A stretch of 64,000 nucleotides of DNA, from positions 1-64,000 of the forward strand of contig JAEDLK010000003.1 in the NCBI GenBank assembly GCA_016295355.1. Reading direction: 5' to 3'. Positions within the stretch are counted from its first letter, which is position 1; each line of letters opens with the position of its first letter. This document shows positions 33,215-41,312 of the stretch, piece by piece. A program made the translations under genes and the position numbers. The DNA comes from Clostridiaceae bacterium. Its GTDB lineage: Bacteria; Bacillota; Clostridia; Oscillospirales; Acutalibacteraceae. A model generated the notes under the pieces. It saw nothing but the letters and a program-made list of their open reading frames with translations. It had not been told where the DNA came from and ran no database searches.

Positions 33215-33595
33215 TCACGGCTTTTTAATAAATCCTCTGCAAAAAACAGCCACACGGGGGAAAAACAGTGACACCAACACGCTCACGGTGTCAAAGCACG
33301 GCAACACCACGCCCAGGACAGCCAATCCGAACAAAAGCACCATTCGCAAGGCAAAGGAAGCCTTCATAGCGGTTTTAGCCTCTTTTTGCTCCTTTTTCGT
33401 AGCAGCCTGCACCGACAGTCCCATCAAAAAGAAATTGAGAACAGCGGCAACATACCCCAACGCATTGCCGAGCAATACAGTGTACTGCCACCGTCCGACA
33501 ATCAAAAAGACAGACTGCATCAAGACGCTTAAAATGAGAGAAACCGCCATAATATAGCCTGTTTCCCGTTTGACGACGGGATCCACTTTTTCCAT
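33215..33595 (-). CDS. atpI: ATP synthase subunit I-like membrane protein
   Basis: The 126-residue protein has about four membrane segments, GNALGYVAAVLNFFLMGLSVQAA and a conserved-type Arg in SFALRMVLLFGLAVLG, matching the ATP-synt_I family at the head of atp operons. AtpI is thought to assist c-ring assembly or cation supply. A longer frame upstream is rejected because GGGAGG precedes the ATG at 33595. It is the first gene after the operon promoter. Confidence 0.85.
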   Translation of the reverse strand: MEKVDPVVKRETGYIMAVSLILSVLMQSVFLIVGRWQYTVLLGNALGYVAAVLNFFLMGLSVQAATKKEQKEAKTAMKASFALRMVLLFGLAVLGVVLPCFDTVSVLVSLFFPRVAVFCRGFIKKP

Positions 33596-33653
33596 GCAGA
33601 CTCCCTCCCTGTTTAAGGCTTTTTCACCCTTGTTTCTTGCTTGCATATGAGCT

Positions 33654-33682
33654 ATTATAACTGATTTTATGCGAATAAGCAA
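33654..33682 (-). promoter_or_regulatory. Promoter of the atp operon
   Basis: Minus-strand TTGCTT (33677-33682) and TATAAT (33654-33659), 17-base spacer. Confidence 0.8.
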
Positions 33683-33751
33683 TAAAAATGTAATTTTTTT
33701 CTGTTTTTTCAATAATCATTGACGCATACCTTAAGATTCTATATAAAATGG

Positions 33752-33779
33752 CCGCAGTCAAGGTTGCCCCCAACTGCGG
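33752..33779 (-). terminator. Terminator of galE
   Basis: CCGCAGT and ACTGCGG pair, with an inner GTTG/CAAC, about 15 bases after the galE stop on the minus strand; a T-rich tail (CATTTTATAT) follows. Confidence 0.8.
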
Positions 33780-33794
33780 TCGACTATTCATTTG

Positions 33795-34808
33795 TTAGAC
33801 CTGATAGCCGTTTGGATTGTTTTTCTGCCAGTTCCAGGTATCCCGACACATATCGTCAATATTGCGTTTGGCTTCCCAATGAAGGTCTTCCTTTGCCTTG
33901 GAAGCATCGGCATAAACCTCATCCGGATCGCCCGGACGACGGCCGACAATCTCATACGGGATTTCCATACCGGCAGCCTTGTTAAAGGCATCTTTAAGCT
34001 GCAAAACCGAAACGCCATTACCGGTCCCCAAATTAAAGGGTTCACAACCGGTATGGGCAAGCACCCAGTCGGTGGCCTTTACATGACCATAGGCCAAATC
34101 CACCACATGGATATAATCACGAACACCGGTACCGTCCACCGTTTTGTAATCGTTTCCGAAGACATTCAAATGATCTCTACGACCGACAGCCACCTGGGCA
34201 ATATACGGCATTAAATTGTTCGGAATGCCCTTGGGATCCTCGCCGATGGTACCGCTCTCGTGAGCACCGATGGGGTTAAAATACCGCAGAATAGCGATGC
34301 TCCAGCTATTGTCGGAAACAAATAAATCACGCAACATTTCCTCAATAAACAGCTTGGTACGACCGTACGGATTGATAGCACCGAGCGGCATCCCCTCCTT
34401 CAGCGGCATGTCCTTGGCCACGCCGTACACGGTAGCAGAGGAAGAAAAGACAATCCTTTTCACGCCGAATTCGGCCATGGTTTCCAAAAGCACCAAAGTG
34501 CTGATCAGGTTGTTATCATAATAAGCCAACGGCTTTTCCACCGATTCACCCACAGCCTTTAGGCCGGCAAAATGGATGACCGATTCAATGGTATTCTCCC
34601 GGAAGATTTTTCTCATGGCCTCTCGGTCACGCACATCCGCCTCATAAAACGGAACAGACTTTCCGGTGATCTTTTCCACACGATGCAACGATTCCCGGCA
34701 ACTATTATCCAGATTATCCACCACAATAACATCATACCCGGCTTTTTGCATTTCCACACAGGTATGGGAGCCGATATACCCTGCCCCGCCGGTGATCAAG
34801 ATTGCCAT
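33795..34808 (-). CDS. galE: UDP-glucose 4-epimerase
   Basis: GalE interconverts UDP-glucose and UDP-galactose using bound NAD. The 337-residue protein has the Rossmann motif TGGAGYIGS near residues 6-14, the SSSATVYG serine motif, the catalytic YGRTK and the substrate segment NPIGAHESGTIGEDP. GGGGTG lies 8 bases before the ATG at 34808; a GTG three codons upstream is less likely. It is monocistronic, divergent from the dnaD-like gene. Confidence 0.96.
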   Translation of the reverse strand: MAILITGGAGYIGSHTCVEMQKAGYDVIVVDNLDNSCRESLHRVEKITGKSVPFYEADVRDREAMRKIFRENTIESVIHFAGLKAVGESVEKPLAYYDNNLISTLVLLETMAEFGVKRIVFSSSATVYGVAKDMPLKEGMPLGAINPYGRTKLFIEEMLRDLFVSDNSWSIAILRYFNPIGAHESGTIGEDPKGIPNNLMPYIAQVAVGRRDHLNVFGNDYKTVDGTGVRDYIHVVDLAYGHVKATDWVLAHTGCEPFNLGTGNGVSVLQLKDAFNKAAGMEIPYEIVGRRPGDPDEVYADASKAKEDLHWEAKRNIDDMCRDTWNWQKNNPNGYQV

Positions 34809-34832
34809 ACAAAACACACCCCAGAAATATTA

Positions 34833-34861
34833 TTGTAAAAATTCCAATAATATGATATAAT
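34833..34861 (+). promoter_or_regulatory. Promoter of the dnaD-like/dnaC-like pair
   Basis: TTGTAA (34833-34838) and TATAAT (34856-34861) with a 17-base spacer. Its -10 overlaps the divergent galE -10. Confidence 0.75.
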
Positions 34862-34880
34862 ATTTTTCATCAAAATACAA
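34852..34880 (-). promoter_or_regulatory. Probable promoter of galE
   Basis: Minus-strand TTGTAT (34875-34880) and TATCAT (34852-34857) with a 17-base spacer. It overlaps the plus-strand promoter face to face. Confidence 0.6.
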
Positions 34881-34936
34881 GAGCCTTTTACGGCTTTTGC
34901 CCCATTTTTCAAACTTTACTATTAAGAGTGACTGCT

Positions 34937-35857
34937 ATGGACTATACGATTGAACCCAAAACGCTGACCAACGCCTTTGTTTTGCCCGGCGATGTGGCCG
35001 ACCGATACCTAAAAATTGCCACTGCCGACCAGTTGCGGGTAATTTTGTATCTTTGTCGTCACAACACACAAGACATCACGCCGTCTGAGATAGCCGGTGT
35101 TCTCGGGATAAACCTCGAACAGGTCCTTGACTGCTTGGACTTTTGGGTGCAGGCCGGTCTTGTTCGTCATGCGAATGTTCAGCCAAAGGCCCGACCGATA
35201 TCGGGTAAAGCACACGCCGGTATGTCGCACATGACCCGTGAGGAAATTGCAAAGGCAGGCGCCGAGGATGAACGGTTGACCTTTTTGATGAGAGAGGCAC
35301 AAAACAAATTCGGGCATTTGCTCCGACAAAACGAAAGTGAACTGTTGGCCTGGCTGTATTGCGAGGAAGGCATGGATGTGTCGGTCATTTTGATGCTGAT
35401 CAGTTATGCCGTCAGCATCGGCAAGCCCTCCACCCGTTTTCTGGAGAAGACAGCGGTTGAATGGCTGAATGCCGGCGTGACCGATTTATCGGGTGCCGAG
35501 GAAATGATTGCTCAGCGCACCAAAGAAGAGCTTTGCGAAAAAACAGCGGCCTGTGCCTTTGGGATTCGCGACCGTAAATTAAGCCGTCAGGAAAAGACGC
35601 TGTTCGCCCTGTGGGTGAATGAAATGGGTTATGACCGCCCGATGTTGGAAACCGCTTACGACATTTGTGTGGATGCGACCGGTCAATACAACGTCGCCTA
35701 TATTAAGGGAATTATCGAACGCTGGCACAAAGACGGCATTCACACCCTTGATGATCTTAAAAAAACGGCGAGCGAAAAAAAACCGGTTAAAAAACCCGAC
35801 AAGTACGGTGCCTACGACAAAGATTTACTGAAAAACCTACTGGAGGATGACAACTGA
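34937..35857 (+). CDS. DnaD-domain replication protein
   Basis: The 306-residue protein has an N-terminal winged-helix-like part (LRVILYLCRHNTQDITPSEIAGVLGI) and a C-terminal DnaB/DnaD domain (LSRQEKTLFALWVNEMGYDRPMLETAYDICVDATGQYNVAYIKGIIERW), then a basic tail. DnaD-type proteins help remodel origin DNA and recruit the helicase-loader complex. AAGAG lies 8 bases before the ATG at 34937. It is followed by, and nearly overlaps, a DnaC-like ATPase gene, the usual partner. Confidence 0.9.
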   Translation: MDYTIEPKTLTNAFVLPGDVADRYLKIATADQLRVILYLCRHNTQDITPSEIAGVLGINLEQVLDCLDFWVQAGLVRHANVQPKARPISGKAHAGMSHMTREEIAKAGAEDERLTFLMREAQNKFGHLLRQNESELLAWLYCEEGMDVSVILMLISYAVSIGKPSTRFLEKTAVEWLNAGVTDLSGAEEMIAQRTKEELCEKTAACAFGIRDRKLSRQEKTLFALWVNEMGYDRPMLETAYDICVDATGQYNVAYIKGIIERWHKDGIHTLDDLKKTASEKKPVKKPDKYGAYDKDLLKNLLEDDN

Positions 35858-35861
35858 CGCT

Positions 35862-36830
35862 ATGGGAATCAAAGGTGAATACATCACAAGAGCCAAAGAA
35901 TTAAAACAAAACGAACTGAAAAAACGGCGTATAGCCTATGAGCAGGCTTTAGCGGCACTGACCGATCAAACACCCCGACTGGCTGAAATAGACCGCCGAC
36001 TGGGCGAAATCGGTTCTTCCTTGGTTCTGTTGGCCATTTCCGGCAAAACGAAAGAACTTGAAAAGGCCCAGGAAGAAAGCGAGGCACTGTCTGCCGAAAA
36101 GAAAGCTCTGCTGGCCGGGAATCACGTGACAGAGCCCACCGTGCTTTGTCCGCTTTGTCATGACACCGGTTACAAGGACGGACACATATGCCCCTGTATC
36201 AACGAAATTGCCAAAGGCTTGATGTACACCGACTTGGCCGAGCGTTTCCCGCTAAAGGAATCCACCTTTCGGCGCTTCAATCTCTCCTACTATCCCGAAT
36301 CCTGCCAAAAAAAGATGAGTCACATTTTGCACTTTTGTGAGGATTATGCCGCTCATTTATCTGAAAACTGCGGCAACCTGTTGTTTACCGGAAAAAGCGG
36401 ATTAGGCAAAACTCATCTGTCGTTGGCCATTGCCGGAGAAGCCATCAACAAAGGGCTCTCGGTGGTTTACGGCTCGGCGCAAAATTTGTTTGCATCCGCA
36501 GAGAAAGAGCATTTTTCTTACTCCGGCGAAACTGCCAAAACCGATGAGCTGTTAACCTGCGATTTGCTGATTTTAGATGATTTGGGTGCAGAATTCACCA
36601 ACGCCTATACTCAGTCTCTGTTTTACAACATTGTTAACTCCCGTTTGTTGGCCAAAAAAGGCACCATCATCAACACCAATTTAGATTTTGACGAGCTGAC
36701 CGACCGCTATACCGCCCGTATCACTTCTCGGCTAATCGGCTCCTATGCGCTTAAGCAATTTGACGGGTGTGATATTCGGCAGCTCATTGCCCTTGAAAAG
36801 AAAAAAAACAAAAGCAACACCACCGTTTGA
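35862..36830 (+). CDS. DnaC/DnaI-like helicase loader ATPase
   Basis: This AAA+ ATPase of 322 residues likely loads the replicative helicase. It has an N-terminal coiled coil, a zinc-type cluster CPLCHDTGYKDGHICPC, Walker A TGKSGLGKT, Walker B LLILDDLGAE and a sensor region. The start is uncertain: an ATG at 35847 touches the GGAGG site with no spacing, whereas the ATG at 35862 lies 5 bases after the dnaD-like stop and suits reinitiation. A terminator follows at 36849. Confidence 0.92.
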   Translation: MGIKGEYITRAKELKQNELKKRRIAYEQALAALTDQTPRLAEIDRRLGEIGSSLVLLAISGKTKELEKAQEESEALSAEKKALLAGNHVTEPTVLCPLCHDTGYKDGHICPCINEIAKGLMYTDLAERFPLKESTFRRFNLSYYPESCQKKMSHILHFCEDYAAHLSENCGNLLFTGKSGLGKTHLSLAIAGEAINKGLSVVYGSAQNLFASAEKEHFSYSGETAKTDELLTCDLLILDDLGAEFTNAYTQSLFYNIVNSRLLAKKGTIINTNLDFDELTDRYTARITSRLIGSYALKQFDGCDIRQLIALEKKKNKSNTTV

Positions 36831-36848
36831 CTGGTTGCGTGTATTTAG

Positions 36849-36878
36849 AATCGGCAGTCGATCGACCGCCGATTTTTT
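36849..36878 (+). terminator. Terminator of the dnaD-dnaC-like pair
   Basis: AATCGGC and GCCGATT enclose the palindrome GTCGATCGAC and are followed by TTTTGTGTTTT. Confidence 0.88.
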
Positions 36879-36920
36879 GTGTTTTACAAAGATGTCGGTG
36901 AATGTCGCAGATTAACCCGC

Positions 36921-36926
36921 TATAAT
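36921..36926 (+). promoter_or_regulatory. -10 element before the small membrane protein gene
   Basis: A perfect TATAAT 33 bases before the start codon. No convincing -35 hexamer is seen at 16-18 bases upstream. Confidence 0.45.
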
Positions 36927-36959
36927 AAATGCACAACATACGACAAAGGAGGCTCCTTT

Positions 36960-37172
36960 ATGCATGATACGGTTATCATTGCACTGATTTCTTTTCTGGG
37001 GACACTAATCGGCACGCTCGGCGGTATCATTACCTCCGGCAAGCTCACCGGCTTTCGATTGCAACAGTTAGAGAAAAAGGTTGAAGTGCACAACAATTTT
37101 GCCGGCAGAATTCCCGTCATTGAAGAACAAATTAAGGTTCTGAATCACCGGGTTGCCGACCTGGAAGCCTGA
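36960..37172 (+). CDS. Small holin-like membrane-anchored coiled-coil protein
   Basis: The 70-residue protein has one N-terminal membrane segment (about 4-26, glycine- and threonine-rich) and a C-terminal helical part with heptad-like spacing (LQQLEKKVEVHNNF, VIEEQIKVLNHRVADLE). Similar small proteins occur in Firmicute genomes and phages, where some belong to holin or XhlA-like lysis groups. No other phage gene is nearby. AAAGGAGG lies 7 bases before the ATG, a very strong site, so the gene is probably expressed. Function unknown. Confidence 0.75.
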   Translation: MHDTVIIALISFLGTLIGTLGGIITSGKLTGFRLQQLEKKVEVHNNFAGRIPVIEEQIKVLNHRVADLEA

Positions 37173-37207
37173 TCGGCCGTTTATATTGACAACTTTCAAA
37201 AAAAACG

Positions 37208-37243
37208 CAGGGACGCTTGAAGAATTGGTTTCAAGCGTCCCTG
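37208..37243. terminator. Bidirectional terminator
   Basis: A perfect 14-bp stem, CAGGGACGCTTGAA with its complement, between convergent genes. On the minus strand it is followed by CGTTTTTTTT (end of the lrp-aminotransferase operon), on the plus strand by TGCTTTTG. Confidence 0.93.
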
Positions 37244-37267
37244 TGCTTTTGGGGCAGTCTAACTTTA

Positions 37268-38452
37268 TCACGAATGATACATACCGTTTCTTTTTAGGAA
37301 GGACTCTATACGGTTGAGTGCCTCGTTGATATGGGCAGTGCTATAGCAGTAGGATGCGCGGACAAAGCCCTCACCGCTTTCGCCGAAGGCCGTTCCCGGT
37401 ACCAAAGCCACTCTTTCTTCGTACAAGAGCTTTTCACAAAACTCATCACTTGTCAGTCCGGTACTTTGAATGGACGGAAAAGCATAGAAGGCTCCTCTCG
37501 GCTCCCGGCAGGTAAGTCCCATCCGATTAAACCCATTGATCATAATACGCCGACGGTCGTCGTATTGCTCCAGCATTTCGGCCACTTCATCATCGCAAGA
37601 CCGCATAGCCTCAATGGCCGCATACTGGGATGTGGTCGGGGCACACATGATGGCGTACTGGTGGAGCTTGGTCATCTGACTGATGAGCTCCTTAGGTCCG
37701 CAGGCATACCCGAGTCGCCAGCCGGTCATGGCAAAAGCCTTGGAAAAGCCGTTGATGACCACTGTGCGTTCTTTGAGTCCCGGTATACTCGCCGGACAGA
37801 CATGTCGAACCCCGCCGTAGGTTAATTCGGAGTAGATTTCATCCGAAATAACCACAATATCGGTATCACGAAGCACGGTTGCCAATGCTTCCAGATCGGC
37901 ACGCTCCATAATGGCACCGGTCGGATTACAGGGATACGGCAAAATCAATGCCTTGGTCTTATCGGTGATGGCAGCTCTCAACTCTTCAGCCGTCAGCTTA
38001 AAGTCATGCTCGGCCTTTGTCGGCAAAATCACCGGAGTGCCGCCGATCATGCGTGTCATCGGCTCATAGCATACATACGACGGTTGCGGAATAATCACCT
38101 CATCACCGGGGCAAATTACCGTCCGCAATGCCACATCAATTGCCTCGCTGCCGCCTACACTGACCAGTATTTCGGTTTTCGGGTCATAGCTAACGGCATA
38201 TTTTCTCTGCACATACCGACTGATCTCCTCTAACAATTCAGAAAGGCCCTTGTTGGAGGTATACCGTGTTCGTCCCTTTTCCAGCGTTTTGATAGCGATT
38301 GAACGAACCCGGTACGGAGTCAAAAAGTCCGGCTCGCCGACCCCTAAAGAAATCACATCATTCATACTACCGGCAATATCAAAAAACTTTCTAATGCCGG
38401 AAGGACGCACATTGGCCAACACCGGATTGATTATCCGTTCATACGATATCAT
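37268..38452 (-). CDS. Class I/II PLP aminotransferase under T-box control
   Basis: The 394-residue fold-type I aminotransferase has SLGVGEPDF, YTSNKGLSEL, PSYVCY, YPCNPTGA, SDEIYSEL and NGFSKAFAMTGWRLGY, where Lys binds PLP, and RASYCYS with the substrate-binding Arg. It resembles aspartate/alanine-type aminotransferases. It overlaps the upstream Lrp/AsnC gene by 4 bases, and both lie behind a T-box leader whose specifier reads as alanine. An alanine-forming enzyme would fit, but substrate cannot be fixed from the sequence. Confidence 0.92.
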   Translation of the reverse strand: MISYERIINPVLANVRPSGIRKFFDIAGSMNDVISLGVGEPDFLTPYRVRSIAIKTLEKGRTRYTSNKGLSELLEEISRYVQRKYAVSYDPKTEILVSVGGSEAIDVALRTVICPGDEVIIPQPSYVCYEPMTRMIGGTPVILPTKAEHDFKLTAEELRAAITDKTKALILPYPCNPTGAIMERADLEALATVLRDTDIVVISDEIYSELTYGGVRHVCPASIPGLKERTVVINGFSKAFAMTGWRLGYACGPKELISQMTKLHQYAIMCAPTTSQYAAIEAMRSCDDEVAEMLEQYDDRRRIMINGFNRMGLTCREPRGAFYAFPSIQSTGLTSDEFCEKLLYEERVALVPGTAFGESGEGFVRASYCYSTAHINEALNRIESFLKRNGMYHS

Positions 38453-38931
38453 AACAAATAGTTCCCCCGCTCGTCCTCAACACCCTCTAACAATTCTACA
38501 TCCAGCTCTTTATAACGGCGCATGACAAAATGAGTGGCCGTAGAGGTGACCGACTCGATGGTGGACAATTCGGTAGCCACAAAACGAGCCACATCCCGGA
38601 AGGTTTTATCCTTTACCACAACACTCAAATCATACACCCCGGACATCAAATAAACCGATTCCACCTGCGGATAGTGTGCCACCTTTTTGGCAACCTCCTC
38701 AAACCCCTGACCGGCCTTAGGTGTTACCTTAAGCTCAATGATAGCCGACACATAGGCAGCCTCGGTCTTTTCCCAGTCGATAACCGTTTTATAGCCCCGA
38801 ATGACACCGATTTGCTCCATTTGCTTAATCTCTTCTATCACCTGTTCCTGGCTAAGCCCGGTAACCGTCGCAATATCGGCCGTTTTCATACGGGCATTCC
38901 CGTTCAACAGTTTCAGTATTTTTTTGTTCAT
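38449..38931 (-). CDS. Lrp/AsnC-family transcription regulator
   Basis: The 160-residue protein has an N-terminal helix-turn-helix (MKTADIATVTGLSQEQVIEEIKQMEQIGVIRGYKTVID) and a C-terminal RAM/AsnC ligand-binding domain (VESVYLMSGVYDLSVVVKDKTFRDVARFV). Such proteins sense amino acids and often control linked metabolic genes. It is cotranscribed with the aminotransferase and has AGGAGG before its ATG. Regulation of the operon by both a T-box and its own Lrp protein is plausible. Confidence 0.93.
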   Translation of the reverse strand: MNKKILKLLNGNARMKTADIATVTGLSQEQVIEEIKQMEQIGVIRGYKTVIDWEKTEAAYVSAIIELKVTPKAGQGFEEVAKKVAHYPQVESVYLMSGVYDLSVVVKDKTFRDVARFVATELSTIESVTSTATHFVMRRYKELDVELLEGVEDERGNYLL

Positions 38932-39007
38932 TTCTCTTTCCTCCTAACATAATAAGCCCAAAGTCACCTGATGACCGCTTTTTTTGCGTCCGAACGCACG
39001 GCTCACA

Positions 39008-39271
39008 AAAAAATAAAGCCCTGAACACCCTTTTGGATGTTCAGGACGAAAGACCGCGTTACCACCTGAATTCGGAAAAAACTCCGCACTCTGCCGACAA
39101 ACCTGCCGATTCTCTGTAACGGGAGAAACCCGTCCGCTTCTACTATAGGTTCAAAGCGGCGGCTCGGGGACTGCTTCGCAAAAGGTCACAACAGGGCGTT
39201 TTCAGCAACTGCCCCTCTCTGTGGATGTGATGGGATTTGGTACTTCTTCCCGTCCTTGCCTTTGTAAGTTT
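39008..39271 (-). ncRNA. T-box leader RNA, probable tRNA-Ala type
   Basis: The minus-strand leader contains the T-box sequence GGTGGTAACGCGG (39066-39054), followed by a terminator hairpin CCTGAACA/TGTTCAGG (39045-39020) and TTTATTTTTTT. Upstream is a Stem I with AGTA (39244-39241) facing GAA (39177-39175), the usual specifier-loop signature; the next triplet is GCA (39174-39172), an alanine codon. The base after TGG is T, which matches discriminator A of tRNA-Ala. Uncharged tRNA would stabilise the antiterminator and switch on lrp and the aminotransferase gene. Confidence 0.9.
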
Positions 39272-39276
39272 TTTCT

Positions 39277-39305
39277 ATTATACGTTAATTCTGTGTGATT
39301 GTCAA
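39277..39305 (-). promoter_or_regulatory. Promoter of the T-box-lrp-aminotransferase operon
   Basis: Minus-strand TTGACA (39300-39305) and TATAAT (39277-39282), both perfect, with a 17-base spacer. It lies just 25 bases beyond the end of the preceding gene. Confidence 0.92.
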
Positions 39306-39330
39306 GTCAAAACGGCCCTTGCGTCTTACC

Positions 39331-40002
39331 TTACAGCATATAAAGGCCGGTTTTTGTCAGCACAAACTCATATCCATCGGCTTGCAAATACCGTCCGGGC
39401 GCCTCGTTCAGTTGCCTGTAAACCTGAAGTGCATAGGTATTCAGATCCAGTTTGACAATCTGAGAAGCACCGGCGTTGCAAACATAGGCCATATCCCCGT
39501 TAATCAAGATATCGCAAGGGTTGTCAAGCAATCCCTGCGCCGAACCGCCCATACGCAATTCCTCTCGCATAGTGGACAAATTGTAGCGAATCAGCATATT
39601 CTGCTTTTCAAAGCAACACCAAAGATGCTCTCCGTACAGGGCAAAGCCGGACGCCGGAACGCCGTCATGCCACAGAATGCTCGAATACAGGACCGACGCA
39701 TCGGTATCCAACAGCCGAATGCTTCCGTTTTGCCCCATCATAAACATTTGCTTGCCGGGAAAAAGCTCGACACGATCGGTCACATAGTTATCCGATAAGG
39801 CGCAAAAGGCCTTGTAATTGGGGCCGAATTTTGAGCTCTGGTAAATGTTTTTAGCCACATTGGTCATTCGTCCCGTTTTAAAGGATACCAATTTGAAGGC
39901 CACTCGCGTTTGCTCGCCCACCTCCTCATCGGCATAAGCAAAGATCAACCCGTCCGGCAGGGTCACAACATCGGCTATTCGACCCAAAAAAATCGGTTGC
40001 AT
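39331..40002 (-). CDS. Conserved-looking protein of unknown function, possible beta-propeller
   Basis: The 223-residue protein has no signal peptide or membrane segment. It is rich in beta-strand-like repeats with turns such as LPDGLIFAYAD, LFPGKQMFMMGQNGSIRLLDTD, LYGEHLWCCFEKQN and NGDMAYVCNAGASQIVKLDLNT, recalling NHL/WD-type propeller blades, though only about four to five are present. I do not recognise the family. It is the last gene of the murD operon, 35 bases after the PLP enzyme gene, with GGGAG before the ATG. Confidence 0.75.
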   Translation of the reverse strand: MQPIFLGRIADVVTLPDGLIFAYADEEVGEQTRVAFKLVSFKTGRMTNVAKNIYQSSKFGPNYKAFCALSDNYVTDRVELFPGKQMFMMGQNGSIRLLDTDASVLYSSILWHDGVPASGFALYGEHLWCCFEKQNMLIRYNLSTMREELRMGGSAQGLLDNPCDILINGDMAYVCNAGASQIVKLDLNTYALQVYRQLNEAPGRYLQADGYEFVLTKTGLYML

Positions 40003-40037
40003 ACATTCATCTCCCTACGGTAAAAATGCCCTGTTTG

Positions 40038-41312
40038 TTACAGTTTCAAAAAACCGTCATCCACCATTTTTTGTGCCGCCAGTAAGACACCGGCCTGGGC
40101 GCTGTCAAAGTTCAGCCCGCCCTGCATCCATGCCGCAAACGGCTCGCGCAAAGGCGCATCGGCCGACAATTCGATAGACGCACCCAAGGTGAAGGTGCCG
40201 GCCGCCATGATCACCTGGTCATCATACCCCGGCATATCCCACGGTTGAGGAGTGACAAAGGAATCGACCGGCGCACCGCTTTGCATTCCCTTGCAAAACG
40301 CTATAAGGGCTTCCCTGTTGCCAAGCACCACCGCTTGAATGATGTCCCCACGAGGCTCATTCACACGGGGTGTAACCGCATAGCCCAATTCCTCAAACAA
40401 GGCCGAGGCGTACACAGCGGTCTTAAGCGCCTCTCCCACAGTGTGGGGTGCGGCAAACACGCCCATAAACAGTTCCCGATTATGGCCGAGCGTGGCACCG
40501 ATTTCCCGACCGACGCCCGGCGCTGTCAAGCGGTAAGCACATTGCTCCACCAAATCCTTGCGACCGGCAATATAGCCGCCGGTCGGGGCAATCCCGCCGC
40601 CGGCATTTTTAATGAGAGAACCTGCCATCAAATCGGCTCCGACCTGTGTCGGTTCCTTTTCTTCGACAAATTCACCGTAACAGTTGTCCACCATCACGAT
40701 GGTATCGGGCGAAACCTCTTTAACCAGCTCACACAGTTCTTTGATTTCTGCAACACGCAAACTATCCCGTAAGCTGTACCCACGAGAACGCTGTATGTAA
40801 GCCATTTTATAACGCTTGCAAGACAGCGCCTCTCTGACAGCCTGACGATTCACATGACCGTTTTCATCTAATTCTACCTGTTCAAAGTGGATGCCGAAAT
40901 CGGCTAAAGAGCCGGAAACCTTTTCATCAATTCCCAACACGCCGATGAGCGTATCGTAGGGTCGACCGGTCAGACACAGCATGGTGTCCCCCGGACGCAA
41001 CACGCCGAACAAAGCCACAGTCAGCGTATGGGTGCCGGACATAAAATTATGCCGAATCAGCGCATCCTCAGCCCCCATGGACTCGGCCCAAACCTTTTCT
41101 AACGTTTCACGACCGTTATCATCATAGCCATAGCCGGTAGACCACCCTAAATGAGCCTCACTCACCCGATGATGAATAAAGGCCGACAAGACCTTTTGCT
41201 GATTGTAACGGGTGATGTCCGCAATGCTCTCAAAGGCCGTGCGGCATCGCTCTAAAGCTCGATCACTCACAGCCTGTAAGGCAGGATCAATGGTAAAAAA
41301 AGACGGTTTCAT
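40038..41312 (-). CDS. PLP enzyme of the methionine gamma-lyase/YnbB (aluminum resistance protein) family
   Basis: The 424-residue protein matches PF06838-type proteins: RHNFMSGTHTLTVALFGVLRPGDTMLCLTG, PYDTLIGVLG, YIQRSRGYS, MVDNCYGEFVE and GSLIKNAGGGIAPTGGYIAG, whose Lys should bind PLP. Such proteins are annotated as methionine gamma-lyase family or aluminum resistance proteins, and their true substrates are poorly known. The ATG at 41312 shares one base with the stop of the GNAT gene. A longer upstream frame is rejected. Confidence 0.92.
   Translation of the reverse strand: MKPSFFTIDPALQAVSDRALERCRTAFESIADITRYNQQKVLSAFIHHRVSEAHLGWSTGYGYDDNGRETLEKVWAESMGAEDALIRHNFMSGTHTLTVALFGVLRPGDTMLCLTGRPYDTLIGVLGIDEKVSGSLADFGIHFEQVELDENGHVNRQAVREALSCKRYKMAYIQRSRGYSLRDSLRVAEIKELCELVKEVSPDTIVMVDNCYGEFVEEKEPTQVGADLMAGSLIKNAGGGIAPTGGYIAGRKDLVEQCAYRLTAPGVGREIGATLGHNRELFMGVFAAPHTVGEALKTAVYASALFEELGYAVTPRVNEPRGDIIQAVVLGNREALIAFCKGMQSGAPVDSFVTPQPWDMPGYDDQVIMAAGTFTLGASIELSADAPLREPFAAWMQGGLNFDSAQAGVLLAAQKMVDDGFLKL

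Noticed and set aside
36960..37172. Prophage remnant around the holin-like gene
   Set aside because: Neighbours are housekeeping genes; no integrase, terminase, tail gene or attachment repeats are seen.
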